Made by a program: the position numbers and the translations under genes. A stretch of DNA of 64,000 nucleotides. Origin: Muribaculaceae bacterium. GTDB lineage: Bacteria; Bacteroidota; Bacteroidia; Bacteroidales; Muribaculaceae. A model generated the notes under the pieces. It was not told the DNA's origin, made no database searches, and worked only from the letters and a program-made list of their open reading frames with translations. Below, one piece after another: positions 42,857-51,130 of the stretch (the first letter of the stretch is position 1; each line of letters opens with the position of its first letter). The DNA lies in the NCBI GenBank assembly GCA_009775355.1, contig VSPN01000002.1, positions 47,381-111,380 on the forward strand, read 5' to 3'.

Positions 42857-43078
42857 TTACTGTCCTGCGCCTCCGACTGTGCCGCAGAAGCATTTAGGAA
42901 GATCCTTGTCTGGTACGTTCAAAAGCTGTGCTGCACCACCGCTGGAACATGTGCATTTGCCGCCAGATTCAGTGCTTTGTCCCGCTGCAGAGTCGCATTC
43001 GCAAACTCCGGCAAGACCTCCTTTTATATTCTCCATTTCTTGAAGAAGCAAGGTTTCAATTTGCTGTAATTCCATCAT
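42857..43078 (-). CDS. RiPP precursor peptide with GG leader and three Cys-X-Cys motifs
   Basis: The 73-residue peptide has a helical, Glu/Leu-rich leader (ELQQIETLLLQEMENI) ending in K19-G20-G21, the cut site for a C39 peptidase. The predicted 52-residue core holds six Cys in three Cys-X-Cys pairs: C26/C28 (CEC), C42/C44 (CTC) and C63/C65 (CFC), set in Gly/Ser/Ala-rich sequence with further GG pairs at 39-40, 47-48 and 69-70. No Cys lies in the leader. It is the first gene of the operon, with a promoter, and is followed by the maturase. An ATG one codon later is an equal start. Confidence 0.85.
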   Translation of the reverse strand: MMELQQIETLLLQEMENIKGGLAGVCECDSAAGQSTESGGKCTCSSGGAAQLLNVPDKDLPKCFCGTVGGAGQ

Positions 43079-43116
43079 AATATTTTTAATGTGGTTAAAG
43101 AGAATATATCTTTTTG

Positions 43117-43148
43117 CAAAGTTGTGAAAAATATTTTATATAAGCAAA
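43117..43148 (-). promoter_or_regulatory. Promoter of the RiPP operon
   Basis: On the minus strand TTTG (43145-43148), a 20-bp spacer and CAACTTTG (43117-43124, one mismatch to TAnnTTTG) lie 38 nt before the precursor ATG. The flanks are strongly AT-rich. Confidence 0.6.
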
Positions 43149-43831
43149 TATCTGGTAGTTTTTTTTAAAAATAAAAATATTGATCGGTGTATTTAAGGAT
43201 AAGTGATATTATGTTATTGCAGGAGGGAGTAAAGAGAATCTTTGCAAAAGCATTATTGCTTGTTTAAAACTGATAATTATAAATTGTAGAAATTGTGTAT
43301 ACTATATGCTTAAATGTACCTTTATATGTCAAAATCAAAGTGGGTTCTGTATGTTCGGAATGAGTAAGGGAATAAATACAGTAAGAGTCGTATTTTAGTA
43401 TGGCATTTGTATGTAGCTTGATCAAATAGAATGTCTGATGAGTTGCGTGAATTCAGGTGTGATTGAGATATGCGTGGTTGATCATGGATGAAAGTCACTG
43501 GATATACTAGCTGATAAGCATGAGATCATATACGGTAAAAAACAGGGGCGCATCGCCTAAACAGCATGGGCCGAAAGGTGATTAAAACCCCATCCCACAA
43601 GAATGTTAATCCAGGATCGCGGATTTCTGTCAGATTGGTCTTGAAGGAGAAGAAGAATAGCGTGCCTTTCCAACGACCATATGCCCTATATGCTCCTTGA
43701 GCCAAATTTTGATGCGGTTGCCCTGAAAATCTGAACCATTCAAGACCGCGCGTAATAATGTGGTTCCGCGGTAAACGGATATCGATGCTCGGTGGGGGCG
43801 GATATGTATTTTCGCCGCAAAAAAGAGAATA
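43149..43831. other. Intergenic sequence between the RiPP promoter and the portal-like gene
   Basis: This 683-bp stretch has no supported gene. Its first part is AT-rich, like the island; from about 43540 it becomes more GC-rich. On the minus strand I looked for further short GG-leader precursors and found only frames of up to about 23 codons. A 14-base sequence at 43587-43600 is shared in inverted orientation with 25884-25897. Confidence 0.5.
43587..43600 (-). repeat. Short dispersed repeat, copy 2
   Basis: The minus strand TTGTGGGATGGGGT is identical to 25884-25897, and the flanks match too (CCTGGATTAAC here, CCTGCATTAAC there, 4-5 nt before the core). Confidence 0.6.
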
Positions 43832-45394
43832 ATGGATAAGACGATATCAATGCCGCACATGCTTAAGACAGAAAATATGAAGGTGACAAATGATGACGCT
43901 GTGTCAGATCCTGATCTGCTGGCGCGGGCCGTGGAGTGCTGGAACGCGCTTCATGAATTCCGCAGCGAGCGTGAACGTTGCAAGCGTTTCACTTATGGCG
44001 ACCAGTGGAACGACATGATAGTCGACCGGGGCGTGAGGATGCGCGAACGCGACTACATTCTCAGCCAGGGCAACATGCCCCTCAAAAACAATCTGATACG
44101 CCGACTGGTCAGAAATGTGCTCGGAGTCTATCGCAACCGGTGGAAGATGCCCCGATGCACGGGGCGTGTGGATGACTCGGCGCGGGAGCCGGCCATAGTG
44201 AACTGCCTTCTCGGACATGTGGCCGAGACAAACAGACTTGAGGAACTTTACGCCCGGACCATGGAGGAGTTTCTGATAAGCGGTCTGGCCGTGCACAAGA
44301 AGTGGTATGGCCGCCGCCGGGGAGCGAGCGGATGCCGCACAGACCTGATTTCGCCGGCCCGTTTTTTCTTCGACCGGTCGGCTGTCGACGCGAGAGGCCT
44401 CGACCTCACGCTTGTCGGAGAGATACATGAGATGGAACTCGGAGAGGTCGAGGCCGCGTTCGGAGAGACAGTCTGCGGCACCCCCGTGACCGAGGCATAT
44501 GGAATGCGGCGGATCGATGATCCGCACGCGCATTGTGTAGTATACGAGGTGTGGGAGCGGACAAGGACTCCGCTTCTCAGATGTCATGACCGCCTGGCTG
44601 GCCGATGGTTCAGGGCGCCACTCTCCGCAGCTTCGGCGATCAGCGAGGAAAACCGGCTGCGCCTGGAGAGGGGAGAGTCGCGCCTGACAGAGACAGTCAG
44701 AATATTCGATGAAGAATGGCGATACACGTTCTTGACTCCTTCGGGCAGGATACTTGCGCGAGGCATGTCGCCATATCCCGGTGCGACGCACCCCTACGTA
44801 ATAAAGGCATACCCGTTTATCGACGGAGAGATCCACTCATTTGTCAGCGACATAATCGACCAGCAGAAACTCACCAACAGGCTGATATCGATGTATGACT
44901 GGATACTCCGCGCATCGGCCAAAGGCGTGCTGCTGTTTCCGGAAGGCGCGCTGCCCGACGGCACCGACATCAACGATATAGCCGACGAATGGGGAAGGTT
45001 CAACGGCGTCATAGTCTATCGGCCGCGCGCCGGAGTGCCGTTGCCGCAGCAGGTCAGCTCGCGCTCGGCCGACATCGGTATCACCGAGCTTCTCGAGATA
45101 CAGATGAAGATGATGGAAGACATCTCCGGAGTAAACGGTGCCCTGCAGGGGAAACTCGACAGCAACTCCATGAGCGGCACGCTCTACAACCAGCAGACGC
45201 AGAATTCGCTCACCGCACTGGCCGACCTTATGAAAAGTTTCGATGATTTCGTGATGGAGGCCACGCGGGCCGATGTTGCCAACATACTCCGGTTTTACAG
45301 CCCGAGGCGAATACTGTCGCTCACCGGAGAAACAGTCGGACGCACCTTCAACCAACTGAATGCCAAAAACGTTCTAAAACTGACCAATCAATGA
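43832..45394 (+). CDS. Orphan phage portal-like protein
   Basis: The 520-residue protein resembles large phage portal proteins. The N-terminal part is charged and helical (RFTYGDQWND, LIRRLVRNVLGVYRNRW), the middle has SDIIDQQKLTNRLISMYDW, and the C-terminal third has EIQMKMMEDISGVNGALQGK and SGTLYNQQTQNSL, like the wing/stem helices of portals. No terminase, capsid, tail or integrase gene is near. GC content and codon use look like the core genome, so it may be old or domesticated. The start could be 15 codons later (43877). The MFS gene starts 7 nt after its stop. Confidence 0.5.
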   Translation: MDKTISMPHMLKTENMKVTNDDAVSDPDLLARAVECWNALHEFRSERERCKRFTYGDQWNDMIVDRGVRMRERDYILSQGNMPLKNNLIRRLVRNVLGVYRNRWKMPRCTGRVDDSAREPAIVNCLLGHVAETNRLEELYARTMEEFLISGLAVHKKWYGRRRGASGCRTDLISPARFFFDRSAVDARGLDLTLVGEIHEMELGEVEAAFGETVCGTPVTEAYGMRRIDDPHAHCVVYEVWERTRTPLLRCHDRLAGRWFRAPLSAASAISEENRLRLERGESRLTETVRIFDEEWRYTFLTPSGRILARGMSPYPGATHPYVIKAYPFIDGEIHSFVSDIIDQQKLTNRLISMYDWILRASAKGVLLFPEGALPDGTDINDIADEWGRFNGVIVYRPRAGVPLPQQVSSRSADIGITELLEIQMKMMEDISGVNGALQGKLDSNSMSGTLYNQQTQNSLTALADLMKSFDDFVMEATRADVANILRFYSPRRILSLTGETVGRTFNQLNAKNVLKLTNQ

Positions 45395-45401
45395 TGCCGC
45401 T

Positions 45402-46709
45402 ATGAAATATGTCAATTCCGGCAACGGCAAAATGCCGCTTATATCGCTGTTGGCGATCCTCGCCATATCGCTCACCATCAATCTTCCGGGACTCGCCGTC
45501 TCGCCGATGCTCGGCAAGCTTCACCATATCTTCAATTCGTCGGAACTCGAATCTCAGCTCATCACGAGTCTTCCGAATCTTGTCATGATTCCGGTGGTGC
45601 TCATCGCCGGGCGTATCGCGGTGCCCCGGTGGCAGACCGCCGTGCTCACCACCGGACTCGCAATATTCTTCGGAAGCGGCCTTGTGAGCCTCTTTGCCGA
45701 CAGCATGGGATTGCTGATATTCCTCGGGTGCATGGGCGGTGTGGGCTGCGGTCTTGTGGTGCCTATTGCTGCCGGATACATATCCGAATGGTTCATGGGT
45801 AAATCGCGACAGACAGATCTCGGACTCAAATCGACGGCGTCAAACACGATGGTCATCATAGCCAACGTCTATGTCGGATGGGTTGCGGCCCACAACTGGC
45901 ATGCCGCTTTCGCGGTCTATCTTGTGCCGCTTGTTCCCCTCTGCCTTGTGCCCTTCATGACGCAGAAATACATCAAGTCGCACCTGGTTCTCGCCTCAGC
46001 TCCGGCTACAAAAGCCACAGAGCCGTCGACCGCCGACCATTTCCAGGGCCGAGAGTCGGTGCGTCTTGTCATAGCGCTCATCGTGCTCTACATGATACTC
46101 ACCTATTGCACCACATCCATATCCTATTACGCCCCGTTCATGATGGACAAATACGGCATGGACACGACGCAGATCGGCGTGGTGACCGCCGCCTACTATC
46201 TGATGGTGGCAGTGTCGGGGGCTTTCGTGGCACGTCTCAAGAAATTCTTCGGTCGCCCGGTGATGTTCATCTGTCTGGGTCTCTGCGCAGCCGGCCTGAT
46301 CACGATCGGGTTTGTCAAAAGCTACATCGTGCTTATAATCGCCTCGCTCGTGACCGGATTCGCCTACGGCATCGTGCAGCCCGTCATCTACAACAAGACC
46401 ACATATATCGCCCCGACCCACAGGCTGGGTATGAGATACTTCGGCTATGTGCTGTCGTCAAACTACGTGGCCATAATGATGGTGCCGTTTGTCGACTCCT
46501 TCTTCCGCAAGCTGTTCCACTCCACGGCTCCCGGCTTCGAATTCGTATTTTCCGGGGTAGTGGTTGTTCTGCTGCTGATATGGGCACTCTTCGAGCATGA
46601 CAACTATGTGTTTGCGGTCAATCCGCTCTCGCCCGCACCATCGCCGCAGGAAGTGGCGGTCGCCGACGCCGCCGAAGACATACTCGGCAAAAAGACACCC
46701 ACAGCGTGA
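45402..46709 (+). CDS. MFS transporter
   Basis: The 435-residue protein has 12 predicted membrane helices in two halves, with a cytoplasmic loop around residues 200-220. The first half has GLAVSPMLGKL and GGVGCGLVVPIAAGYISEWF, and the second has YYAPFMMDKYGMDTTQIGVVTAAYYL and ARLKKFFGRPVMF, which fit the MFS motifs between helices 2-3 and 8-9. It resembles the CynX/NarK-type or sugar-efflux-type MFS groups; the substrate is unknown. It is probably cotranscribed with the portal-like gene 7 nt upstream. Confidence 0.82.
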   Translation: MKYVNSGNGKMPLISLLAILAISLTINLPGLAVSPMLGKLHHIFNSSELESQLITSLPNLVMIPVVLIAGRIAVPRWQTAVLTTGLAIFFGSGLVSLFADSMGLLIFLGCMGGVGCGLVVPIAAGYISEWFMGKSRQTDLGLKSTASNTMVIIANVYVGWVAAHNWHAAFAVYLVPLVPLCLVPFMTQKYIKSHLVLASAPATKATEPSTADHFQGRESVRLVIALIVLYMILTYCTTSISYYAPFMMDKYGMDTTQIGVVTAAYYLMVAVSGAFVARLKKFFGRPVMFICLGLCAAGLITIGFVKSYIVLIIASLVTGFAYGIVQPVIYNKTTYIAPTHRLGMRYFGYVLSSNYVAIMMVPFVDSFFRKLFHSTAPGFEFVFSGVVVVLLLIWALFEHDNYVFAVNPLSPAPSPQEVAVADAAEDILGKKTPTA

Positions 46710-46736
46710 CATGACGTCGGGGTGCATGCAGATCGA

Positions 46737-46768
46737 GGGCGCGGCATCAAGATGTGATGTCCGCGCCC
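46737..46768. terminator. GC-rich hairpin between convergent genes
   Basis: The GGGCGCGG arm pairs with CCGCGCCC, extended by ATC/GAT with one bulged base; it lies 28 nt past the MFS stop and 25 nt past the stop of the convergent gene. Confidence 0.6.
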
Positions 46769-46792
46769 CGGATGGTCATGACATGTCACGCA

Positions 46793-48919
46793 TCATGGAA
46801 TCATGACTTTGTGCGTCTTTCCGCCGATGCTGACAAGATAGATGCCGGGTGCGAGATTGTCGGGTCGCGAAGGTATGCCTGAAGGGGTGTGTATCAGAGC
46901 ATGATCAGGCGCAAGAATGCTGTTGCCCTCGATTCTGATTTCGAAAGAACCGTCGCAGATTTTGTCAACACCTGCCAGCGACTTGATTCTGAATGCCTTC
47001 TCGATATCCTGAGTCTGAGAGTTACCCGCCGCGTCTGACAAGAATACTCTCAGGTCGAACCATCCGGTTCCGGATCCAGACTCGATCTGCGACAGGCTGC
47101 ATTTATAGAATTCTCCGAAGCCTCTGACGTAGGAGCAATCCGCGACAGACTCAGCGGATAGCTCATGGAATCCGGTCTCGCCGTGCGGGCGGTAATACAG
47201 TTTCAGACCGGCAGGATGGTATTTGAAATAATTGTAGTTGTAGAAAGTCCCTTCGACTTCGAATGCGTTGAGAGTGACGGCAGGTTCAAAATCTCCTGCT
47301 GTCAGAAATATCATTCCATCTTCAGGTCTGTCGAACTCGTCTGCCACTTCTCCTGCATTTGTCTTGAACTGCAGGTAGGTGAGAGTCGGAGGAGTGCAGT
47401 CTGCTGTGGCAGATGAATAATTCCATCTGGACGTAACGGTTGTTTTTCTTGAATATCCATTCAGCATGGGACGACTCGAAATCATCGACAGTTCATATTC
47501 GCCTTTAGGTTTGCCCGAGGCCTCGAACGCGTCGGCGAATTCTGAAAGAGGCGAATTTTCGAGAATGATATTCCCGTCGCATTTTATATGATTCTTCATT
47601 GTAGAAGTCTCATGATTGAACACTTCTCCCATAGACCCTGCGAATGCCGCGTCAAGACGGTATCTGAACCTTGCAGCCGAAGAGTAATCGCGACCCATGG
47701 CGACAACTGCATAAGGAGCGGTAGCTCCGATTATGGTTTCTGATGTCAGAGGCGCGTCAAGAGCAGGAATGTTGTAATATGAGGATTTCATGTCTTCTCC
47801 CATGGCGAGGACACTCAGAACGGGCCGAGAGTAAAAATGAAGCGGTCGGGAGGAGTCGACGATCAGTCTCTCGGATGTCATTACCTTCCCGAAATCGTGA
47901 TTCTTGTCTGCGGTTATGGAGAATGTCACATCAGGGTCAATCGGAATGTCGGCGAGCGCATCGGGAATGCATACGGATATGGCGGGAGATTTCATATAAA
48001 GCGACAGCCCGTAGGCAAGAGCGTCATCCGAAGTGGCCAGACCTGGCGATACCGGATATCTGAAATCTCCTGAAACCTCCGGAGTAAGAAAAGAGGGAGA
48101 TAAACTGTAATATCCCGACGGATCGTTTGAAATCAAATTGATACTCTCATCGAATTCCGAAGCGAGAAGGACAACAAGATCGGTCGATTCCATATCTGCG
48201 TTGAAGACGGAACGGCACTGTATGATCTTCCACCGGCCGCTTACCTCGTTGATATATATGTCTTCTATGCCGAGGCCGGAGCATTTCAGCGGGATGTTCC
48301 ACTCTTCAGGATACTCCATTATGCCGTCGACCATAAGCATTCTTCCGCTGTGATAGAACGTCTTGTCATCGTGGACCAGTATATTCGACAGGTTGACTGC
48401 AACGGCGTTCCCGTCACGGATTTTCTCGTAGCCGTTTTCTCCCATCATGAACGTGGGCACAGAAGTCTCAGCCCCGCTGGAATTACGTGATACGAAACTG
48501 ACGAGTCTGTCGGCACTTGCGGCATTGATGTCGATTTCAAGACTGGATGTGAGATCGCAGTCTTCGGTTATGACAAAGCTGCGGTGACCCTCATACATAA
48601 GATCATCCATTTTCTGAAAACACATGACGATCTGGTATATGCCTGCCTGGTTTGAGTCAATGGGAATCCAGAAGCCCTTCGCTTCAGGAGGCATGTCGCC
48701 AAGAGTCGCGGTCAGACTGCCTTCTTCCCTCAGCAGAGTTATCGAGTGCGGATATTCCGTCTCGGGATTCCACGTCAGATTGACGTCGAGCCGGACTTCA
48801 GATGATTCTGCGCGTCTGGAATCAAAGCGGGCTTTTACTGATTCGGGCGAAATCCCGGCTGCGTTTGCAAAGGCCGAAAGAACTGCCGTAAGCAGGATGG
48901 TGATGTAATGCTTGCTCAT
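46793..48919 (-). CDS. Large secreted protein with type IX-like sorting domain
   Basis: The 708-residue protein has a signal peptide (ITILLTAVLSAFANAAG). The body is made of beta-rich stretches with no catalytic motif I recognise; a few segments look like Ig/FN3 or the linker domains of large exported peptidases. The C-terminus, DNLAPGIYLVSIGGKTHKVMIP, is a typical type IX secretion sorting tail (PGIYLVxxxxxxxKV). It is divergent from a membrane HTH regulator across a 287-bp AT-rich region. The function is unknown. Confidence 0.6.
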   Translation of the reverse strand: MSKHYITILLTAVLSAFANAAGISPESVKARFDSRRAESSEVRLDVNLTWNPETEYPHSITLLREEGSLTATLGDMPPEAKGFWIPIDSNQAGIYQIVMCFQKMDDLMYEGHRSFVITEDCDLTSSLEIDINAASADRLVSFVSRNSSGAETSVPTFMMGENGYEKIRDGNAVAVNLSNILVHDDKTFYHSGRMLMVDGIMEYPEEWNIPLKCSGLGIEDIYINEVSGRWKIIQCRSVFNADMESTDLVVLLASEFDESINLISNDPSGYYSLSPSFLTPEVSGDFRYPVSPGLATSDDALAYGLSLYMKSPAISVCIPDALADIPIDPDVTFSITADKNHDFGKVMTSERLIVDSSRPLHFYSRPVLSVLAMGEDMKSSYYNIPALDAPLTSETIIGATAPYAVVAMGRDYSSAARFRYRLDAAFAGSMGEVFNHETSTMKNHIKCDGNIILENSPLSEFADAFEASGKPKGEYELSMISSRPMLNGYSRKTTVTSRWNYSSATADCTPPTLTYLQFKTNAGEVADEFDRPEDGMIFLTAGDFEPAVTLNAFEVEGTFYNYNYFKYHPAGLKLYYRPHGETGFHELSAESVADCSYVRGFGEFYKCSLSQIESGSGTGWFDLRVFLSDAAGNSQTQDIEKAFRIKSLAGVDKICDGSFEIRIEGNSILAPDHALIHTPSGIPSRPDNLAPGIYLVSIGGKTHKVMIP

Positions 48920-49138
48920 GATATTGGTTTTGATTGGTTGATGAAACTGTTGCGGCGGCTAAATTATGCGGAGAACCGTCCGATTCCAAATAAACAGTTG
49001 CGGAAAACGGACTTAGGATAAAAATAGGTATGCTTATCAGATGCTTATTGTGTGTTTAATATTCCTAAAATCAAAGAGTTGCTATTTGTATTTCTGTGGA
49101 GGAATAATTGTATGTCCTCAATTTTCCGCAAGAATGAA

Positions 49139-49170
49139 TTTGCATTTTCAATGTATAATATTTATATTTG
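49139..49170 (+). promoter_or_regulatory. Promoter of the TPR/HTH regulator gene
   Basis: TTTG (49139-49142), a 20-bp spacer and TATATTTG (49163-49170) match consensus. The remaining AT-rich sequence from 48920 to 49138 probably holds the promoter of the divergent gene, but no exact box was seen. Confidence 0.75.
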
Positions 49171-49206
49171 TGCCGGATGATTATTTAGGACTTGAATTTC
49201 GCCTTT

Positions 49207-50982
49207 ATGAAAAAATATCTCTTGGTGTCAGTTATAATTGCACTTTTATCATGTCTGAGATGTCGCGCTGACAAATCTGGCGTATCCGATACGGCGGCTG
49301 CCGAGTTGATGCTGAAGACAGCACGTAATGCGGCATTGCCTCTGCGGAACAGGCTTGAGGCATACGACAGTCTGTCAAGGATGTCAGATCCGGGGGTTCT
49401 TCGTGTCATATGTGCCGAGAGAGGACTGTTGTATAGAGAAGCGCGTGATTATGTCAATGAGGCCAGAGCGTTTCATGAAGGCGTGCATAAGGCGCACAAG
49501 GATTCTCTCTCATTGCGATGCTACTTTTTGCTCAATGCAATGGGCGCGCAGTTGCGCGGAGGAATGTTCAAGGGAGTTTTTGATGATGCCCTCCGGATTC
49601 TGTCGATGAAAAAGCCGGATTCGCTGGTTCGTTATGATATAGGCGCGTATCTCGTGGTTTCCGACGCGTTCGTGCATCTATATAATTATGACAAAGGCCA
49701 TGAATATCTGGAGAAAGCGAAAAAGTTGATGTCGGGTTCCAGCAGAGAATGCTTCAGTCCGCAGACCCGCGCTTACATGGAATTCAATATGCTGATGGCA
49801 GAAGGCAATGTCCTGCTCAATAAAAAGGAATATGACAAGGCTCTCGATGTATGGAGAAAGGCCAGAAAGTCCACATCCGATCCCGACATGGCCAGAGTGG
49901 CCGACGCGAGTATCGGGCTGATTTTTCTGCGTCAGGGTGATTACAGGTCTGCCGTTTCTTATGTGGAAGATATCATGCCTGACATGAAAGGTACAGTCAA
50001 CGGCCCCTACGCAATCTTGAACTACATATACTCGCTTGCCGGGAAAGGGGACTATGAATCGGCTTCAAGAGCTTTGAAGACATATTCAGATGAACTCAGT
50101 CTTCTTTCAGGTTCACCCGAGCAGGCCGATCTTGAAAGTGTCAAGTCGGAAATCGCTGAAAGGAGAGGAGACATCAGGTCGGCTCTCGGACATCTGCGCA
50201 CCGCCTACGCGCTGCTTGACTCCATCGGCCTTGTTGACAGGACCGCCTACTCCACAGGACTGGACGCCGGCATACAGGAATGGGAAAGAAATGCCGGAGA
50301 AGGAAACAAGAAACCTCTCACAGTCAGTCTCCCGCTGGCGTCGGCCATGATTTTGGTCTTGATTCTGCTGGCGTGGGCAGTCTTTATGTATATGACACGT
50401 AAAGTCAGGAAAGAACGGGATAGCTGTCAACGGCTGGAGAGACGGCTCGCTGAAGTGGAGGCGGAACTTGCAGAAGCCGGAAGGCTTGCTGAAGACACCG
50501 CAAAGCGCAATGTCAGCGACCTCGGGTCAGTCACGCTTAAGCTTGCCGCCATCAGCGAGGCGGTAGAGAAAATCCAGTCAGCGTCATCGGGAAAGCTGTC
50601 GGACAAGGAGGCTGTCAAGGAAATCAGACGTTCGCTTGCGGGTCTGAGGGAGAAAGGAGATTTGTGGAACCTGTTCAAAGGATATTTTGAAGAGCTGAAT
50701 CAGAATTTCTTTGACCGACTGTATCGTCTTCATCCTGAACTGACCAATGCGGAGACGAGGATGTGTGCGTTCATAATGATGAATATGACTACAAAAGAGA
50801 TAGCGTCGATGACCAACCGGTCACCACGGACAGTTCACTGCATCAAGTATAATCTTCGACAGAAATGCGGCATAACCGGATCTACCGAGGAATACCTGCG
50901 CCACATATCTTCTGTCAGTAAGAAAGAATTCGAGACCATGCTTCAGAACCGCTGGGCGGTGGAAAATGCAACCACGGTGTGA
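49207..50982 (+). CDS. TPR-containing membrane protein with LuxR-like C-terminal HTH
   Basis: From the ATG at 49207 the product has 591 residues. A signal peptide with a possible lipobox-like end (ALLSC) leads into a periplasmic region with several TPR-like helix pairs (residues about 60-340: KALDVWRKARK, FLRQGDYRSAVSYVEDI). One membrane helix (about 365-385, SAMILVLILLAWAVFMYM) is followed by a coiled coil (ERRLAEVEAELAEAGRL) and a cytoplasmic HTH (LTNAETRMCAFIMMNMTTKEIASMTNRSPRTVHCIKYN would be its core). Such one-protein sensors are common in Bacteroidota. The divergent secreted gene is a plausible target. Confidence 0.75.
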   Translation: MKKYLLVSVIIALLSCLRCRADKSGVSDTAAAELMLKTARNAALPLRNRLEAYDSLSRMSDPGVLRVICAERGLLYREARDYVNEARAFHEGVHKAHKDSLSLRCYFLLNAMGAQLRGGMFKGVFDDALRILSMKKPDSLVRYDIGAYLVVSDAFVHLYNYDKGHEYLEKAKKLMSGSSRECFSPQTRAYMEFNMLMAEGNVLLNKKEYDKALDVWRKARKSTSDPDMARVADASIGLIFLRQGDYRSAVSYVEDIMPDMKGTVNGPYAILNYIYSLAGKGDYESASRALKTYSDELSLLSGSPEQADLESVKSEIAERRGDIRSALGHLRTAYALLDSIGLVDRTAYSTGLDAGIQEWERNAGEGNKKPLTVSLPLASAMILVLILLAWAVFMYMTRKVRKERDSCQRLERRLAEVEAELAEAGRLAEDTAKRNVSDLGSVTLKLAAISEAVEKIQSASSGKLSDKEAVKEIRRSLAGLREKGDLWNLFKGYFEELNQNFFDRLYRLHPELTNAETRMCAFIMMNMTTKEIASMTNRSPRTVHCIKYNLRQKCGITGSTEEYLRHISSVSKKEFETMLQNRWAVENATTV

Positions 50983-51074
50983 AACATTCCTATAATGCGC
51001 CCCTTGTGGCCGATGAAGCCCGACGCCGGTTGATGGAAGTGGAGTAAGACCGGCTATGCGAGGTCTGCGCTGGT

Positions 51075-51106
51075 TTTGGCTGTTTCGTGAAAAATGAGTA
51101 ATTTTG
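51075..51106 (+). promoter_or_regulatory. Promoter of panB
   Basis: TTTG (51075-51078), a 20-bp spacer and TAATTTTG (51099-51106) match consensus; the leader is about 20 nt. Confidence 0.75.
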
Positions 51107-51130
51107 CGGCCAGATCAATTACCATAGACA

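Noticed and set aside
43630..43860. 76-codon minus-strand frame upstream of the portal-like gene
   Set aside because: It overlaps the start of the portal-like gene, has no promoter or leader-like features, and does not look like a second RiPP precursor.
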